Translations under genes and position numbers: made by a program
Source: Cronobacter muytjensii ATCC 51329
Lineage (GTDB): Bacteria > Pseudomonadota > Gammaproteobacteria > Enterobacterales > Enterobacteriaceae
DNA: 64,000 nucleotides
Direction: 5' to 3'
Assembly (NCBI RefSeq): GCF_001277195.1
Contig: NZ_CP012268.1
Location: 2,108,001 to 2,172,000 of the forward strand
The notes under the pieces: generated by a model
The model's input: only the letters and a program-made list of their open reading frames with translations
Database searches by the model: none
What the model was told of the DNA's origin: nothing
Shown: piece by piece, positions 43,593-53,048 of the stretch
How the letters are laid out: each line of letters begins with the position of its first letter
How positions within the stretch are numbered: the stretch's first letter is position 1

Positions 43593-45971
43593 CTAGTGCT
43601 TAAGCTCTGCCAGGCTTAACCAGGTTTGCACCACCGTATCCGGGTTGAGCGAGAGCGAATCAATCCCTTCTTCCATTAACCAGGCGGCGAAGTCCTCGTG
43701 ATCTGACGGCCCCTGACCGCAGATGCCGACATATTTGCCCTGCTTTTTCGCGGCGCGAATCGCCATGGAGAGCAGCGCTTTCACGGCCTCGTTGCGCTCG
43801 TCGAACAGTTCCGAGACGACGCCAGAATCGCGGTCAAGACCGAGCGCCAGCTGTGTCATGTCGTTGGAGCCAATCGAGAAGCCGTCAAAGTGCTCAAGGA
43901 ACTGGTCGGCCAGCAGCGCGTTAGACGGGATTTCGCACATCATAATCACTTTCAGCCCGTTCTCACCGCGCTTAAGGCCCTGTCGCGCCAGCTCGTCCAC
44001 CACCGCTTTCGCCTGATCCACGGTGCGCACGAACGGGATCATGATTTCAACGTTAGTGAGGCCCATGTCGTTACGCACGCGTTTCACCGCCTCGCACTCC
44101 AGAGCGAAGCAGTCGCGGAAGCTGTCGGCCACGTAACGCCCCGCGCCGCGGAAACCCAGCATCGGGTTCTCTTCATGCGGCTCATAACGCTCGCCGCCCA
44201 CCAGATTTGCGTATTCGTTGGATTTAAAGTCAGACAGACGCACAATAACGCGCTTTGGCCAGAACGCCGCGCCGAGCGTCGCGATACCTTCGGTGAGACG
44301 CCCGACATAAAACTCAACCGGGTTGTCGAAGCCTTTCATCATCTCGCGGATCTGGTTTTGCAGCGCCGGCTCCTGCTGGTCGAACTCCAGCAGCGCGCGC
44401 GGATGCACGCCAATCATGCGGTTAATGATAAATTCGAGACGCGCCAGGCCGACACCCTCGTTGGGCAGACAGGCGAAGTCAAACGCGCGATCCGGGTTGC
44501 CGACGTTCATCATCACCTTCAGCGGCAGATCCGGCATGGTATCTACGCTTGAGCTTTTCACGCTGAAATCCAGCAGATCGGCGTAGACATAGCCGGTGTC
44601 CCCTTCGGCGCAGGAGACCGTGACTTTCTCGTCGTCTTTAATGCGCTCGGTGGCGTCGCCGCAACCAACAACCGCCGGAATGCCCAGTTCACGGGCGATA
44701 ATCGCCGCATGACAGGTGCGCCCGCCGCGGTTAGTCACGATAGCCGCCGCTTTTTTCATAATAGGTTCCCAGTCCGGGTCGGTCATATCGGTGACCAGCA
44801 CATCACCCGGCTGAATGCGGTTCATTTCGCTGATGTCGTGGATAACCTTCACGGTGCCCGCGCCGATGCGATGCCCGATAGCGCGACCCTCGGTCACCAC
44901 TTTGCCCTGCGAATGCAGCGTGTAGCGCTCCATCACCTGGCCGCGCGAGCGCACGGTTTCCGGGCGCGCCTGCACGATAAAGAGTTTGCCGGTATGGCCG
45001 TCTTTAGCCCACTCGATATCCATCGGTCGGCCGTAGTGTTTCTCAATCTGCACCGCCTGTTTAGCGAGCTCCTGCACCTCGTCCGGCGTGATGCAGAACT
45101 GGTCCCGATCGGCCTGCGGCACATCTTCGATGCGCACCTGTTTGCCGTGCTCCTGCGTGTCGGCGTAAACCATGCGGATTTTTTTCGAGCCCATCGTGCG
45201 GCGCACAATCGCCGGACGGCCTTCCGCCAGGCCCGGCTTATGTACGTAGAATTCGTCCGGGTTGACTGCGCCCTGCACTACCATTTCGCCAAGGCCATAC
45301 GCGGCGGTGATAAACACCACCTGATCGAAGCCCGATTCGGTGTCGATGGAGAACATCACGCCTGAGGCGGCGAGATCCGAGCGCACCATGCGCTGCACAC
45401 CCGCCGAGAGCGCCACGCCGCGGTGATCGTAGCCCTGATGCACGCGATAGGAGATGGCGCGGTCGTTAAACAGCGAGGCGAAGACGTGCTTCACCGCCAC
45501 CATGACGGCGTCGATACCCTGCACGTTAAGGAAAGTTTCCTGCTGACCGGCGAACGAGGCGTCCGGCATATCTTCGGCGGTGGCGGAGGAGCGCACCGCA
45601 AAGGAGGCTTCGGCGTCATCGGCGGAAAGCTGGGCGTAGGCGTCGCGAATAGCCTGCTCCAGTTCCGGCTGGAAAGGGGTATCGACTATCCACTGACGGA
45701 TCTGCGAGCCGGCTTTCGCCAGTTCGGTCACGTCGTCGATATCGGTTTTATCCAGCAGTTCATAGATGCGCTGGTTGACGCCACGGCTTTCGAGGAACTG
45801 ATTAAACGCCTCGGCGGTGGTCGCAAACCCGTTTGGCACAGAGACGCCCATACCGGACAGGTTAGTAATCATTTCACCGAGGGAGGCGTTTTTGCCCCCA
45901 ACTCTGTCTACATCATTCATGCCGAGCTGGTTATACCAAAGTATGAGCGATGACGAGCCATTGTTGGACAT
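43593..45971 (-). CDS. ppsA: Phosphoenolpyruvate synthase
   Basis: Converts pyruvate and ATP to phosphoenolpyruvate, AMP and phosphate for gluconeogenesis. The 792 residues equal E. coli PpsA. An N-terminal ATP-grasp domain has the segment FAVRSSATAEDMPDASFAGQ. The phosphohistidine domain has the catalytic His in GGRTCHAAIIARELG, and the C-terminal PEP-binding barrel ends with VGICGQGPSDH. The frame is open to 46112, but the ATG at 45971 matches homologues and has AAAGGA upstream. It is divergent from its regulator ppsR across 334 bp. Confidence 0.97.
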   Translation of the reverse strand: MSNNGSSSLILWYNQLGMNDVDRVGGKNASLGEMITNLSGMGVSVPNGFATTAEAFNQFLESRGVNQRIYELLDKTDIDDVTELAKAGSQIRQWIVDTPFQPELEQAIRDAYAQLSADDAEASFAVRSSATAEDMPDASFAGQQETFLNVQGIDAVMVAVKHVFASLFNDRAISYRVHQGYDHRGVALSAGVQRMVRSDLAASGVMFSIDTESGFDQVVFITAAYGLGEMVVQGAVNPDEFYVHKPGLAEGRPAIVRRTMGSKKIRMVYADTQEHGKQVRIEDVPQADRDQFCITPDEVQELAKQAVQIEKHYGRPMDIEWAKDGHTGKLFIVQARPETVRSRGQVMERYTLHSQGKVVTEGRAIGHRIGAGTVKVIHDISEMNRIQPGDVLVTDMTDPDWEPIMKKAAAIVTNRGGRTCHAAIIARELGIPAVVGCGDATERIKDDEKVTVSCAEGDTGYVYADLLDFSVKSSSVDTMPDLPLKVMMNVGNPDRAFDFACLPNEGVGLARLEFIINRMIGVHPRALLEFDQQEPALQNQIREMMKGFDNPVEFYVGRLTEGIATLGAAFWPKRVIVRLSDFKSNEYANLVGGERYEPHEENPMLGFRGAGRYVADSFRDCFALECEAVKRVRNDMGLTNVEIMIPFVRTVDQAKAVVDELARQGLKRGENGLKVIMMCEIPSNALLADQFLEHFDGFSIGSNDMTQLALGLDRDSGVVSELFDERNEAVKALLSMAIRAAKKQGKYVGICGQGPSDHEDFAAWLMEEGIDSLSLNPDTVVQTWLSLAELKH

Positions 45972-46061
45972 CGAAGCAATCCTTTTATGATATATGAACG
46001 GGATTAAGAAACACCTGACAGCCGTTTTAGCCTGGCATAGAAAAGGCGGCGGGAAAAACGG

Positions 46062-46073
46062 TGAATCGTTCAA
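46062..46073 (-). promoter_or_regulatory. Cra (FruR) operator of ppsA
   Basis: TGAATCGTTCAA carries a TGAAnnnTTCA palindrome about 90 bp upstream of the ppsA start, and its surroundings match the E. coli ppsA activator site. Cra activates ppsA and represses pykF, and both genes are in this window. The remaining part of 45972-46305 shows no gene. Confidence 0.75.
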
Positions 46074-46305
46074 GCAAATTGAAAATTTCAAATTTTCAGA
46101 CAAATTCTGCATTTGGTAACTGATTGATTAGGCTGGGATACTCTTTTGGTCTATGATTTTCAGTGATATTCATGAGATGAAACGCGTCTTCTGGCAGAAA
46201 TAAAAACAGCGTTTCATTTCAAAAAATGAGAGAAATGCCATGCCTCACGCTCGGGCATTATTTTATGCTTGAGACGATACTCAACCTGAATTAAGGACAG
46301 ATACC

Positions 46306-47139
46306 ATGGATAGTGTTGTTGATCGCCAGGTTTTTTATATTTCCGACGGCACCGCGATTACCGCTGAGGTATTAGGCCATGCGGTGATGTCGCAATTTCC
46401 CGTCAGCATCAACAGCATTACCCTGCCGTTTGTGGAAAATGAAAGCCGCGCCAGAGCGGTAAAAGAGCAGATCGACGCCATCTACCAGCAGACCGGCGTG
46501 CGCCCGCTGGTGTTCTACTCCATCGTGCTGCCGCAAGTGCGCGACATCATTCTGCAAAGCCAGGGGTTTTGCCAGGATATCGTTCAGGCGCTGGTCGCTC
46601 CGCTTCAGGAAGAGTTAAGGCTCGACCCGACGCCGGTCGCTCACCGCACCCACGGCCTTAACCCGGCCAATATCACCAAATATGACGCACGCATCGCGGC
46701 GATCGATTACACGCTCGCCCACGACGACGGCATCTCAATGCGTAATCTCGACCAGGCGCAGGTGATCCTGCTTGGCGTGTCGCGCTGCGGTAAAACGCCC
46801 ACCAGCCTCTATCTCGCCATGCAGTTCGGCATCCGGGCCGCCAACTACCCCTTTATTGCCGACGACATGGATAACCTGAACCTGCCCGCAGCGCTGCGCC
46901 CCTTCCAGCATAAGCTGTTCGGCCTGACGATTAACCCTGAGCGGCTGGCGGCTATTCGTGAGGAGCGGCGTGAAAACAGCCGGTATGCCTCCATGCGCCA
47001 GTGCCGTCTGGAAGTGGCTGAAGTCGAAGCGCTTTATCGCAAACACCAGATCCCCTACCTCAACAGCACTAACTATTCGGTAGAAGAGATAGCGACCAAA
47101 ATTCTCGACATCATGGGTCTTAGCCGACGCATGTACTGA
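46306..47139 (+). CDS. ppsR: PEP synthase regulatory kinase/pyrophosphorylase PpsR
   Basis: Bifunctional ADP-dependent kinase and Pi-dependent pyrophosphorylase that inactivates and reactivates PpsA by threonine phosphorylation. The 277-residue DUF299 protein has FYISDGTAITAEVLGHAV at the N-terminus and the P-loop-like GVSRCGKTPTSLYLA (about 160-175). AAGGA lies upstream of the ATG. It is divergent from its target ppsA; its stop codon lies within the putative Trp operator of aroH. Confidence 0.96.
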   Translation: MDSVVDRQVFYISDGTAITAEVLGHAVMSQFPVSINSITLPFVENESRARAVKEQIDAIYQQTGVRPLVFYSIVLPQVRDIILQSQGFCQDIVQALVAPLQEELRLDPTPVAHRTHGLNPANITKYDARIAAIDYTLAHDDGISMRNLDQAQVILLGVSRCGKTPTSLYLAMQFGIRAANYPFIADDMDNLNLPAALRPFQHKLFGLTINPERLAAIREERRENSRYASMRQCRLEVAEVEALYRKHQIPYLNSTNYSVEEIATKILDIMGLSRRMY

Positions 47140-47150
47140 TAAACTAGTAC
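47133..47150. promoter_or_regulatory. TrpR operator of aroH
   Basis: GTACTGATAAACTAGTAC matches the trp operator core GTACTnnnnnACTAGTAC. It lies about 145 bp upstream of the aroH start and overlaps the end of ppsR. TrpR repression of aroH is established in E. coli. Confidence 0.8.
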
Positions 47151-47293
47151 AAAGGTGCAACAATCTGTGTTACGGTGGCGTTACGTGGCCTGATGAATCC
47201 GTCAATAGCCTTGAATTCAGGGCAGATTGGTTTATCGTGATGCCCATCACTTCCGGCGCTGATGCCGATGAAGCAACAGATTCTGAGACACCC

Positions 47294-48340
47294 ATGATTA
47301 AAACCGATGAACTTCGTACGGCACGCATCGACAGCCTGGTGACACCCGCTGAGCTTGCCGCGCGCTATCCCGTCACGGAGGCGGTCGCAGGCCATGTGCT
47401 TGACGCCCGCCGCCGTATTGAAAAAATTCTTAATGGCGACGATCAGCGCCTGCTGGTGGTTATCGGGCCCTGCTCGATTCACGACACCCGCGCGGCGGTC
47501 GATTACGCAGGCCGCCTGGCGCAACTGCGGGAAAAATATGATTCCCGGCTGGAAATCGTCATGCGCACCTATTTTGAAAAGCCGCGCACGGTGGTCGGCT
47601 GGAAGGGGCTGATTTCCGATCCGGATCTTAACGGCAGCTACCGCGTGAATCACGGTATTGAGCAGGCACGCCGCCTGCTGCTGGAGGTCAACGCGCTGGG
47701 CGTGCCGACAGCTACCGAGTTTCTCGATATGGTGGTCGGGCAGTATATTTCCGATCTCATCAGCTGGGGCGCCATCGGCGCACGCACGACCGAGAGCCAG
47801 ATCCACCGTGAAATGGCCTCGGCGCTCTCCTGCCCGGTGGGCTTTAAAAACGGCACCGACGGCAACACCCGTATCGCGGTGGACGCCATCCGCGCGGCGC
47901 GCACCAGCCATATGTTCCTCTCACCCGATAAACATGGCCGGATGACGATTTACCAGACCAGCGGCAACCCCTACGGTCATATCATCATGCGCGGCGGCAA
48001 AACGCCGAATTATGACGCGCAGGCCATTAACGATGCCTGCGAAGCGCTGCGCGAATTTAACCTGCCGGAGCGGCTGGTGGTGGATTTCAGCCACGGTAAT
48101 TGCCAGAAGCAGCACCGGCGTCAGCTCGACGTCTGTGACGATATCTGCCGGCAGATCCGCGCAGGCTCAACACAGGTGGCGGGCGTGATGGTGGAGAGCT
48201 TTATCGCCGAAGGCACCCAGAAAATCGTTCCCGGCACGCCGCTGACCTACGGTCAGTCGATTACCGACCCGTGCCTCGGCTGGGAGGAGAGCGAAATCCT
48301 GCTGGAGCGCCTTGCCGACGCGGTTGAAAGCCGCCTCTGA
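47294..48340 (+). CDS. aroH: Trp-sensitive 3-deoxy-D-arabino-heptulosonate 7-phosphate synthase
   Basis: First enzyme of the shikimate pathway: condenses PEP and erythrose 4-phosphate to DAHP. The 348 residues equal E. coli AroH. Motifs are VIGPCSIHD (metal-binding Cys), MRTYFEKPRTVVGWKGL, GARTTESQ, NGTDGN and VDFSHGNCQKQH. The N-terminus MIKTDELRTARI identifies the AroH isozyme. The frame is open upstream to 47237, but this start matches homologues. The TrpR operator upstream agrees with the isozyme call. Confidence 0.95.
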   Translation: MIKTDELRTARIDSLVTPAELAARYPVTEAVAGHVLDARRRIEKILNGDDQRLLVVIGPCSIHDTRAAVDYAGRLAQLREKYDSRLEIVMRTYFEKPRTVVGWKGLISDPDLNGSYRVNHGIEQARRLLLEVNALGVPTATEFLDMVVGQYISDLISWGAIGARTTESQIHREMASALSCPVGFKNGTDGNTRIAVDAIRAARTSHMFLSPDKHGRMTIYQTSGNPYGHIIMRGGKTPNYDAQAINDACEALREFNLPERLVVDFSHGNCQKQHRRQLDVCDDICRQIRAGSTQVAGVMVESFIAEGTQKIVPGTPLTYGQSITDPCLGWEESEILLERLADAVESRL

Positions 48341-48363
48341 GCGCGGAGCCTTCCACGCGAAAT

Positions 48364-48394
48364 AAAAAGGGAAACCGACGGGTTTCCCTTTTTT
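48364..48394. terminator. Bidirectional terminator between aroH and selO
   Basis: AAAAAGGGAAACC-gac-GGGTTTCCCTTTTTT lies between the convergent stops of aroH (48340) and selO (48401) and has A/T-runs on both sides, so it can serve both genes. Confidence 0.92.
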
Positions 48395-48400
48395 ATGTGC

Positions 48401-49849
48401 CTAGCTTGAACAACTCACTTCGAGATGTTTTCCCCAGTCCGGCGGACGATGCGTGTAGTCATCGTCGCGATCGGCGAAGGGGTTACGCAGCGCGTCAAGC
48501 AGACGCGAGAGTTCGCTCGCGTCGTCGCGCTCCGCCGCCTCGATAGCACGCTGAGCCAGCCAGTTGCGCAGCACCAGCGCCGGATTGACGGATTTCATCA
48601 GCCGCTGGCGGGCGTCATCTTCCACGCCCTCTTCCTGCAACCGCGCGCGATAACGCGCAAACCAGGCGTCAAACGTCGCGCGATCGATAAACTCATCGCG
48701 CAGCGGCGAGGCCGTCGCCCCTTGCTCGGTGACGCTCAGCATTCTGAAGGTGCGCGTGTAGTCGCTCCCCTCGCGCGCCATTAGCGTCAGTAACTCGCGC
48801 AGATAGTCGTTGTCGCCCTCTTTCTCGACGGTGAAGCCGAGTTTCGCGCGCATCTGTTTGCCCCACTCGCGCAGCAGCGCGGGCTGGTATTCATCCAGCA
48901 GCGCGTTAAGCCGCTCCGCCGGAATAATCGGTGAGAGCGCCTGCGCCAGACGTTGCAGATTCCACAACCCGACGCCCGGCTGGTTGTCGAACGCGTAACG
49001 GCCCTGATAGTCGGTATGGTTGCAGATAAAGCCCGGGTTGTAGTCGTCGAGAAAACCGTACGGGCCGTAGTCCATCGTCAGCCCGAGCACCGACATATTA
49101 TCGGTGTTCATTACCCCGTGGGCGAAACCGACGCACTGCCAGCTCGCCATCAGCTTTGCGGTGCGCGTCACCACTTCGCCAAACCAGAGCGCGAAGCGGT
49201 CTTCCTCCTGCGCCAGATGCGCAAAGTGGTGCGCGATAACATATTGCGCGAGTTCGCGTACCTGTTCCGGCTCGCGACGGTAATAAAAATGCTCGAAATG
49301 CCCGAAGCGTACGTGGCTTTCGGCAATGCGCATTAACATCGCGCCGCGCTCGGTGGTTTCGCGCCGCACCGGGGTGTCGCTGGTGACGATGCTGAGCGCG
49401 CGCGTGGTGGGAATACCGAGCCCGTGCATCGCTTCGGAGGCGAGAAACTCGCGCACCGTGGAGCGCAGCACCGCGCGGCCATCGCCCATGCGGGAGTACG
49501 GGGTCAGCCCCGCGCCTTTCAGGTGCCAGTCAACCTTGCGGCCATCGCTGAGCTGCTGCTCGCCGAGCAGGATGCCGCGACCGTCGCCGAGCTGACCGGC
49601 CCAGACGCCGAACTGGTGACCGCTGTAAACCTGCGCCAGCGGCGCCATACCGGGCAGCAGCGTTTCGCCGCCCCAGACGCCCGCCGGCCCCTCATAGTCA
49701 AACAGCGTATCCGGGAGTTCCAGCGCCTGCGCCAGCGGTGCGTTGTGGCACAGCAGGCGACTGTTACTGAGCGGCGTAGGGGTGAGTTCAGTATAAAAAC
49801 CTGGCAGTTCATCGCGCCAGGTGGCGGTAAAGTGGGGATTTTGGCTCAT
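48401..49849 (-). CDS. selO: Protein adenylyltransferase SelO (YdiU)
   Basis: Pseudokinase-fold enzyme that transfers AMP from ATP to Ser/Thr/Tyr of protein targets and is involved in redox stress in E. coli. The 482 residues contain YSGHQFGVWAGQLGDGRG, HLKGAGLTPYSRMGDGRAVLRS and GVMNTDNMSVLGLTMDYGP, which carry the inverted-ATP-binding site residues. The C-terminus SCSS retains the Cys that is selenocysteine in eukaryotic SelO. Convergent with aroH. Confidence 0.95.
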   Translation of the reverse strand: MSQNPHFTATWRDELPGFYTELTPTPLSNSRLLCHNAPLAQALELPDTLFDYEGPAGVWGGETLLPGMAPLAQVYSGHQFGVWAGQLGDGRGILLGEQQLSDGRKVDWHLKGAGLTPYSRMGDGRAVLRSTVREFLASEAMHGLGIPTTRALSIVTSDTPVRRETTERGAMLMRIAESHVRFGHFEHFYYRREPEQVRELAQYVIAHHFAHLAQEEDRFALWFGEVVTRTAKLMASWQCVGFAHGVMNTDNMSVLGLTMDYGPYGFLDDYNPGFICNHTDYQGRYAFDNQPGVGLWNLQRLAQALSPIIPAERLNALLDEYQPALLREWGKQMRAKLGFTVEKEGDNDYLRELLTLMAREGSDYTRTFRMLSVTEQGATASPLRDEFIDRATFDAWFARYRARLQEEGVEDDARQRLMKSVNPALVLRNWLAQRAIEAAERDDASELSRLLDALRNPFADRDDDYTHRPPDWGKHLEVSCSS

Positions 49850-49910
49850 GGCTCCTCCTGCACTAAGTGTAGTGCGTTATGGAGGCCTTAAACACAGCGC
49901 AGGTTTAAGG

Positions 49911-50630
49911 TTATTGCGTCATCGCAAGGGTGAGGACCAGCGTTTCACCATCCATAGCGGGCCACAGCGCGCCCTGCACGCCGTTAAAGCCGAGGCTGCG
50001 TGCCTCATGGAGCGCTTCGTCGTTATCGACGCCGGGCAGGATCAGCGTCTGGCAGCAGGGCCCGACCTGGTTGGCGATAGCGTACATAAAAGGCTCAAAC
50101 ATGCCGCCTGCGCGCCGTTTCTGGACAAAGGTTTTGTCGAGCGCCACGCGCCGGAACAGTCCGTCGAAAATGGCACGTCCTGTCGCGGCGCCGGCACCGA
50201 AGTTACATAGCATTAACGGAAAATAACGAGATAAAGAAAAGATGGCTTTATTTTCTTTACCTTTATTAAGTTCAGGAAAATTCTCATTAATGCCTAATTC
50301 CAGAAACGGTAATTGCGCGAGACGCGCCCGTAATGTCGGGCTGGATAAAATAGCGCTGGCTATCTTATGATCAATCTTTACCACCGCGAACAGCGCGTTT
50401 TTTATAAATGCCTCGCGCCATTTTTCGATCAAACTTATTTTTTCGTAAAAAAGCATTAATCTTTCTTCAGCATTAATTCGCGGGATAATGAATTCCGTGG
50501 GGAAGCGCACCTGCGCATTCAGGCTGGTGAAATTGGCGATAACTTCCATCCCCAGCAGCCCCCCTGACGGATGGGCGATCGGGGCGAACAGCAGATGAGA
50601 CTGATACCGTGTATCGAGCGAAACAATCAT
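49911..50630 (-). CDS. ydiV: Degenerate EAL protein YdiV/RflP (anti-FlhDC factor)
   Basis: E. coli and Salmonella YdiV is an EAL-fold protein without phosphodiesterase activity that binds FlhD4C2 and lowers flagellar gene expression. The 239-residue protein has no EAL signature (MEVIANF at that position) and lacks the usual metal-binding acidic residues. It retains ELGINENFPELN, LGNLGAG-like CNFGAGAATGRAIFDGLF and LDKTFVQ from the family. The N-terminal half is clearly AT-richer than its neighbours. Identity with E. coli looks only moderate, so function is inferred from fold, length and position beside selO. Confidence 0.85.
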   Translation of the reverse strand: MIVSLDTRYQSHLLFAPIAHPSGGLLGMEVIANFTSLNAQVRFPTEFIIPRINAEERLMLFYEKISLIEKWREAFIKNALFAVVKIDHKIASAILSSPTLRARLAQLPFLELGINENFPELNKGKENKAIFSLSRYFPLMLCNFGAGAATGRAIFDGLFRRVALDKTFVQKRRAGGMFEPFMYAIANQVGPCCQTLILPGVDNDEALHEARSLGFNGVQGALWPAMDGETLVLTLAMTQ

Positions 50631-51023
50631 ATTGTCTGCCCTGCGCGTTATTAATAGGAGCCCGCTATACTGGATTAAGTTACTACCACGTGCAACCTGA
50701 TTGATTCTGTTAAACTATTTATCCAGCCGTTTCGGTGCCAATTTCAGAATACTCCTTACAGAAAGAGCTTATCCTGGTATTTCATTTGGCACCAGTGCCG
50801 GGTCGATCCTTTACAGAATCGCGCCCCGTCATTTTTGACATTAATATTTACGGCTGACACTCACAAGCCGGTAATTTTTACGCGTTGAACCGGGACATTT
50901 TGCTAATGGGAAAGTGGAGGTGGGTTAACCGTGCACGAACAAAATCGGCGCGATAGTCGCGGTGGTCACTGACGCGCCAAATTTGCTGCGCATTTCATGA
51001 GTGGCGATTATCGCGCCGGGGGG
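50631..51023. other. Intergenic region ydiV / GH4 gene, no gene seen
   Basis: Nearly 400 bp upstream of ydiV and downstream of the GH4 gene. It contains AT-rich parts (50640-50720 and 50820-50890) likely holding the ydiV promoter, and a pair of partially complementary segments (GGTGCCAA near 50733 and TTGGCACC near 50785). No terminator for the GH4 gene or coding frame was convincing. Confidence 0.6.
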
Positions 51024-52340
51024 TTATTCCCGAAATTGCGGCAGGTAGTCGCGGTTGAGCGCCAGCACCTCGTCCAGCAGCGCCTGCGCAAGCGTCGCGT
51101 CGCCCACCAGCGGGTTGGTAATAAGCGCCAGCAGACCGCTGGCGCGGTCGCCTTCGACCGCCGCCTTGATGGTGAGCCGCTCATAGGTTTTCACTTGGGT
51201 CGTTAAGGCGTGCATGGCGGGCGGCAGCGCGCCAAACACCAGCGGATGGGCGCCCTGCGCGTCCACCACGCAGTTGGTCTCCACCACGGCGTCATCCGGC
51301 AGGCCGTGAATGGCGCCGCGGTTAGCCGTGTTGACGACCAGCATCGCGCCACGGTGGTTATGAATTGCATCGATAAGCTCCAGCGCCACCTGAGAGTAGA
51401 AGGCACCGCCGCGAAAGCTGAGCTGCTCCGGTTTGTGCGCCAGCTGCGGATCCTGGTAGCACGCAAACAGTTCGCGCTCGACCGCCATTACCTGCTCCGC
51501 GCGAGTGCCGCGACCGCGCGCCGCGTCGATTTCTTCTTCCAGCATCTGGCGGCTTAAGTAGAAATAACGGTGATACGGGCACGGAATAGCGCCAAGCGCG
51601 CGCAGCAGCGGCGCGGGCCACGGCGCCTCCTGAATGTTATTCATGGTGAGGGTCGCGCCGTTACAGAGTTTATCGAGCACCGTTTGCGTTCGGTCTTCGC
51701 CGCGCACCGTCACCTGATGCACCCACACCATATGATTAAGCCCGGCAAAGCGCAGCGCCACTTCGGCTGACGGCTCGCCCAGCATGGCGGCTATCATGTG
51801 ATGCATGGTGACGGGCACATTACACAACCCGATAATTTTCGCCTTGCTGTGGCGCTGTACCGCCTCGGTGACGATCGCCGCCGGGTTGGTGAAGTTAATG
51901 ATCCACGCCTGCGGCGCGAGCGTCTCCACTTTACGGGCGATATCGAGCATGACAGGAATGGTGCGCAGCGCCTTGGCGAACCCGCCGACGCCCGTGGTCT
52001 CCTGGCCAATCAGTCCGTATTTCAGACCCAGGCGTTCATCGGCGGCGCGGGCGGGCAACTGACCGACGCGCAGCTGCGTCAGCACAAAACTCGCGCCGCG
52101 GATCGCCTCATCCGGCGTAAAATGAACGGATACACACACCTGCGACAATCCGTTTTTCGCCAGCATCCGGCGCGTCAGGCCCGCGATAATCTCCACCTTT
52201 TCGCGCCCGGCTTCGACATCCACCAGCGCCAGCTCATGCAGCGCGATGGTTTCTTTGCGGGCTATCAGCCCTTCCACCAGCTCCGGCGTGTAGCTGCTGC
52301 CGCCGCCGATAATCGCTATTTTCATCGTCCGTTCGGTCAT
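51024..52340 (-). CDS. Glycoside hydrolase family 4 (6-phospho-beta-glucosidase-like)
   Basis: NAD- and metal-dependent GH4 enzyme, probably hydrolysing a phosphorylated disaccharide taken up by a PTS. In the 438 residues, the N-terminal Rossmann motif is KIAIIGGGSSYTPELVEGL. Then come FVLTQLRVGQLPARAADE, GQETTGVGGF, INFTNPAAIVTEA, the metal ligand Cys in GLCNVP and the His in GLNHMVW. The start with AGGGGGAAAGG upstream gives MTERTMKIAI. ChbF/CelF is the nearest named relative, but no chb PTS genes accompany it, so the substrate is open. E. coli has no gene at this position between ydiV and nlpC. Confidence 0.88.
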   Translation of the reverse strand: MTERTMKIAIIGGGSSYTPELVEGLIARKETIALHELALVDVEAGREKVEIIAGLTRRMLAKNGLSQVCVSVHFTPDEAIRGASFVLTQLRVGQLPARAADERLGLKYGLIGQETTGVGGFAKALRTIPVMLDIARKVETLAPQAWIINFTNPAAIVTEAVQRHSKAKIIGLCNVPVTMHHMIAAMLGEPSAEVALRFAGLNHMVWVHQVTVRGEDRTQTVLDKLCNGATLTMNNIQEAPWPAPLLRALGAIPCPYHRYFYLSRQMLEEEIDAARGRGTRAEQVMAVERELFACYQDPQLAHKPEQLSFRGGAFYSQVALELIDAIHNHRGAMLVVNTANRGAIHGLPDDAVVETNCVVDAQGAHPLVFGALPPAMHALTTQVKTYERLTIKAAVEGDRASGLLALITNPLVGDATLAQALLDEVLALNRDYLPQFRE

Positions 52341-52506
52341 GCCTTTCCCCCTGTTATCTCTGCCCGCATGGTTATGAGCGCGCGCTCAAGCCTACAGACT
52401 ATAGAAGGGAAACCGTGCAGACCGGCGTGAAAGGCTTCGCAGAATGGCTAAAAAGCCCGCTCGGGGCGTGGAAGGGTACACCCGCCGCGGGCGCGGCGGG
52501 TGGGCG

Positions 52507-52971
52507 CTAAATGCGACGCGCCTGCCAGAATTTTTTGCGCCAGTAGACGTTATCGAGCGATGAGCGCATGACGCCGCGGCTGGTGGAGGCGTGGATAAAC
52601 TGGTTGTCAGTGTCGTAGATCCCGACGTGCAGGCCGTTCTGCCCCGATCCGGTTTTGAAAAAGACTAAATCGCCCGGCAGCAAATCGTCTTTATCGATTT
52701 CTGTGCCGATTTCCGCCTGCTGGCGCGTTTCACGCGGTAGCATCAGCGAGAAGCGATCGCGGAAGGTCATCATCACGAAGCCGGAACAGTCTACCCCGCC
52801 GCGGCTCATGCCGCCGTAGCGGTAAGGCGTGCCGTACCAGTGGTTCAACTGGTCGTTGAGTTCGGCAATCACGGTGATGGAGTCGGAAAGTCGTGCGTTC
52901 GGCGGCGGCGCGCGGTGGGAGCTACATCCCGCCAGCAGCAGCGTCGCAACAAGAAAGATCCATAGCCGCAT
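52507..52971 (-). CDS. nlpC: NlpC/P60 family lipoprotein endopeptidase
   Basis: Predicted peptidoglycan peptidase anchored as a lipoprotein. The 154 residues have a short signal ending in the lipobox LLAGC (Cys15). The NlpC/P60 domain has the catalytic Cys in GVDCSGFVM, the His in GLHVGIYD and the third polar residue in QFIHAST. It lies upstream of btuCED in the conserved order nlpC-btuD of E. coli. The physiological substrate has not been established in E. coli. Confidence 0.95.
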   Translation of the reverse strand: MRLWIFLVATLLLAGCSSHRAPPPNARLSDSITVIAELNDQLNHWYGTPYRYGGMSRGGVDCSGFVMMTFRDRFSLMLPRETRQQAEIGTEIDKDDLLPGDLVFFKTGSGQNGLHVGIYDTDNQFIHASTSRGVMRSSLDNVYWRKKFWQARRI

Positions 52972-53048
52972 TTTTCAGGCAAATCCTCTGGCCTTATGAT
53001 TTTTCGCTAATGTAGCCGCCAGCGCGCCGGCTGGCAAGATGGCCGCGC

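Noticed and set aside
47144..47911. 255-codon frame antisense to aroH
   Set aside because: Shadow of aroH; would cover the Trp operator and promoter region without features of its own.
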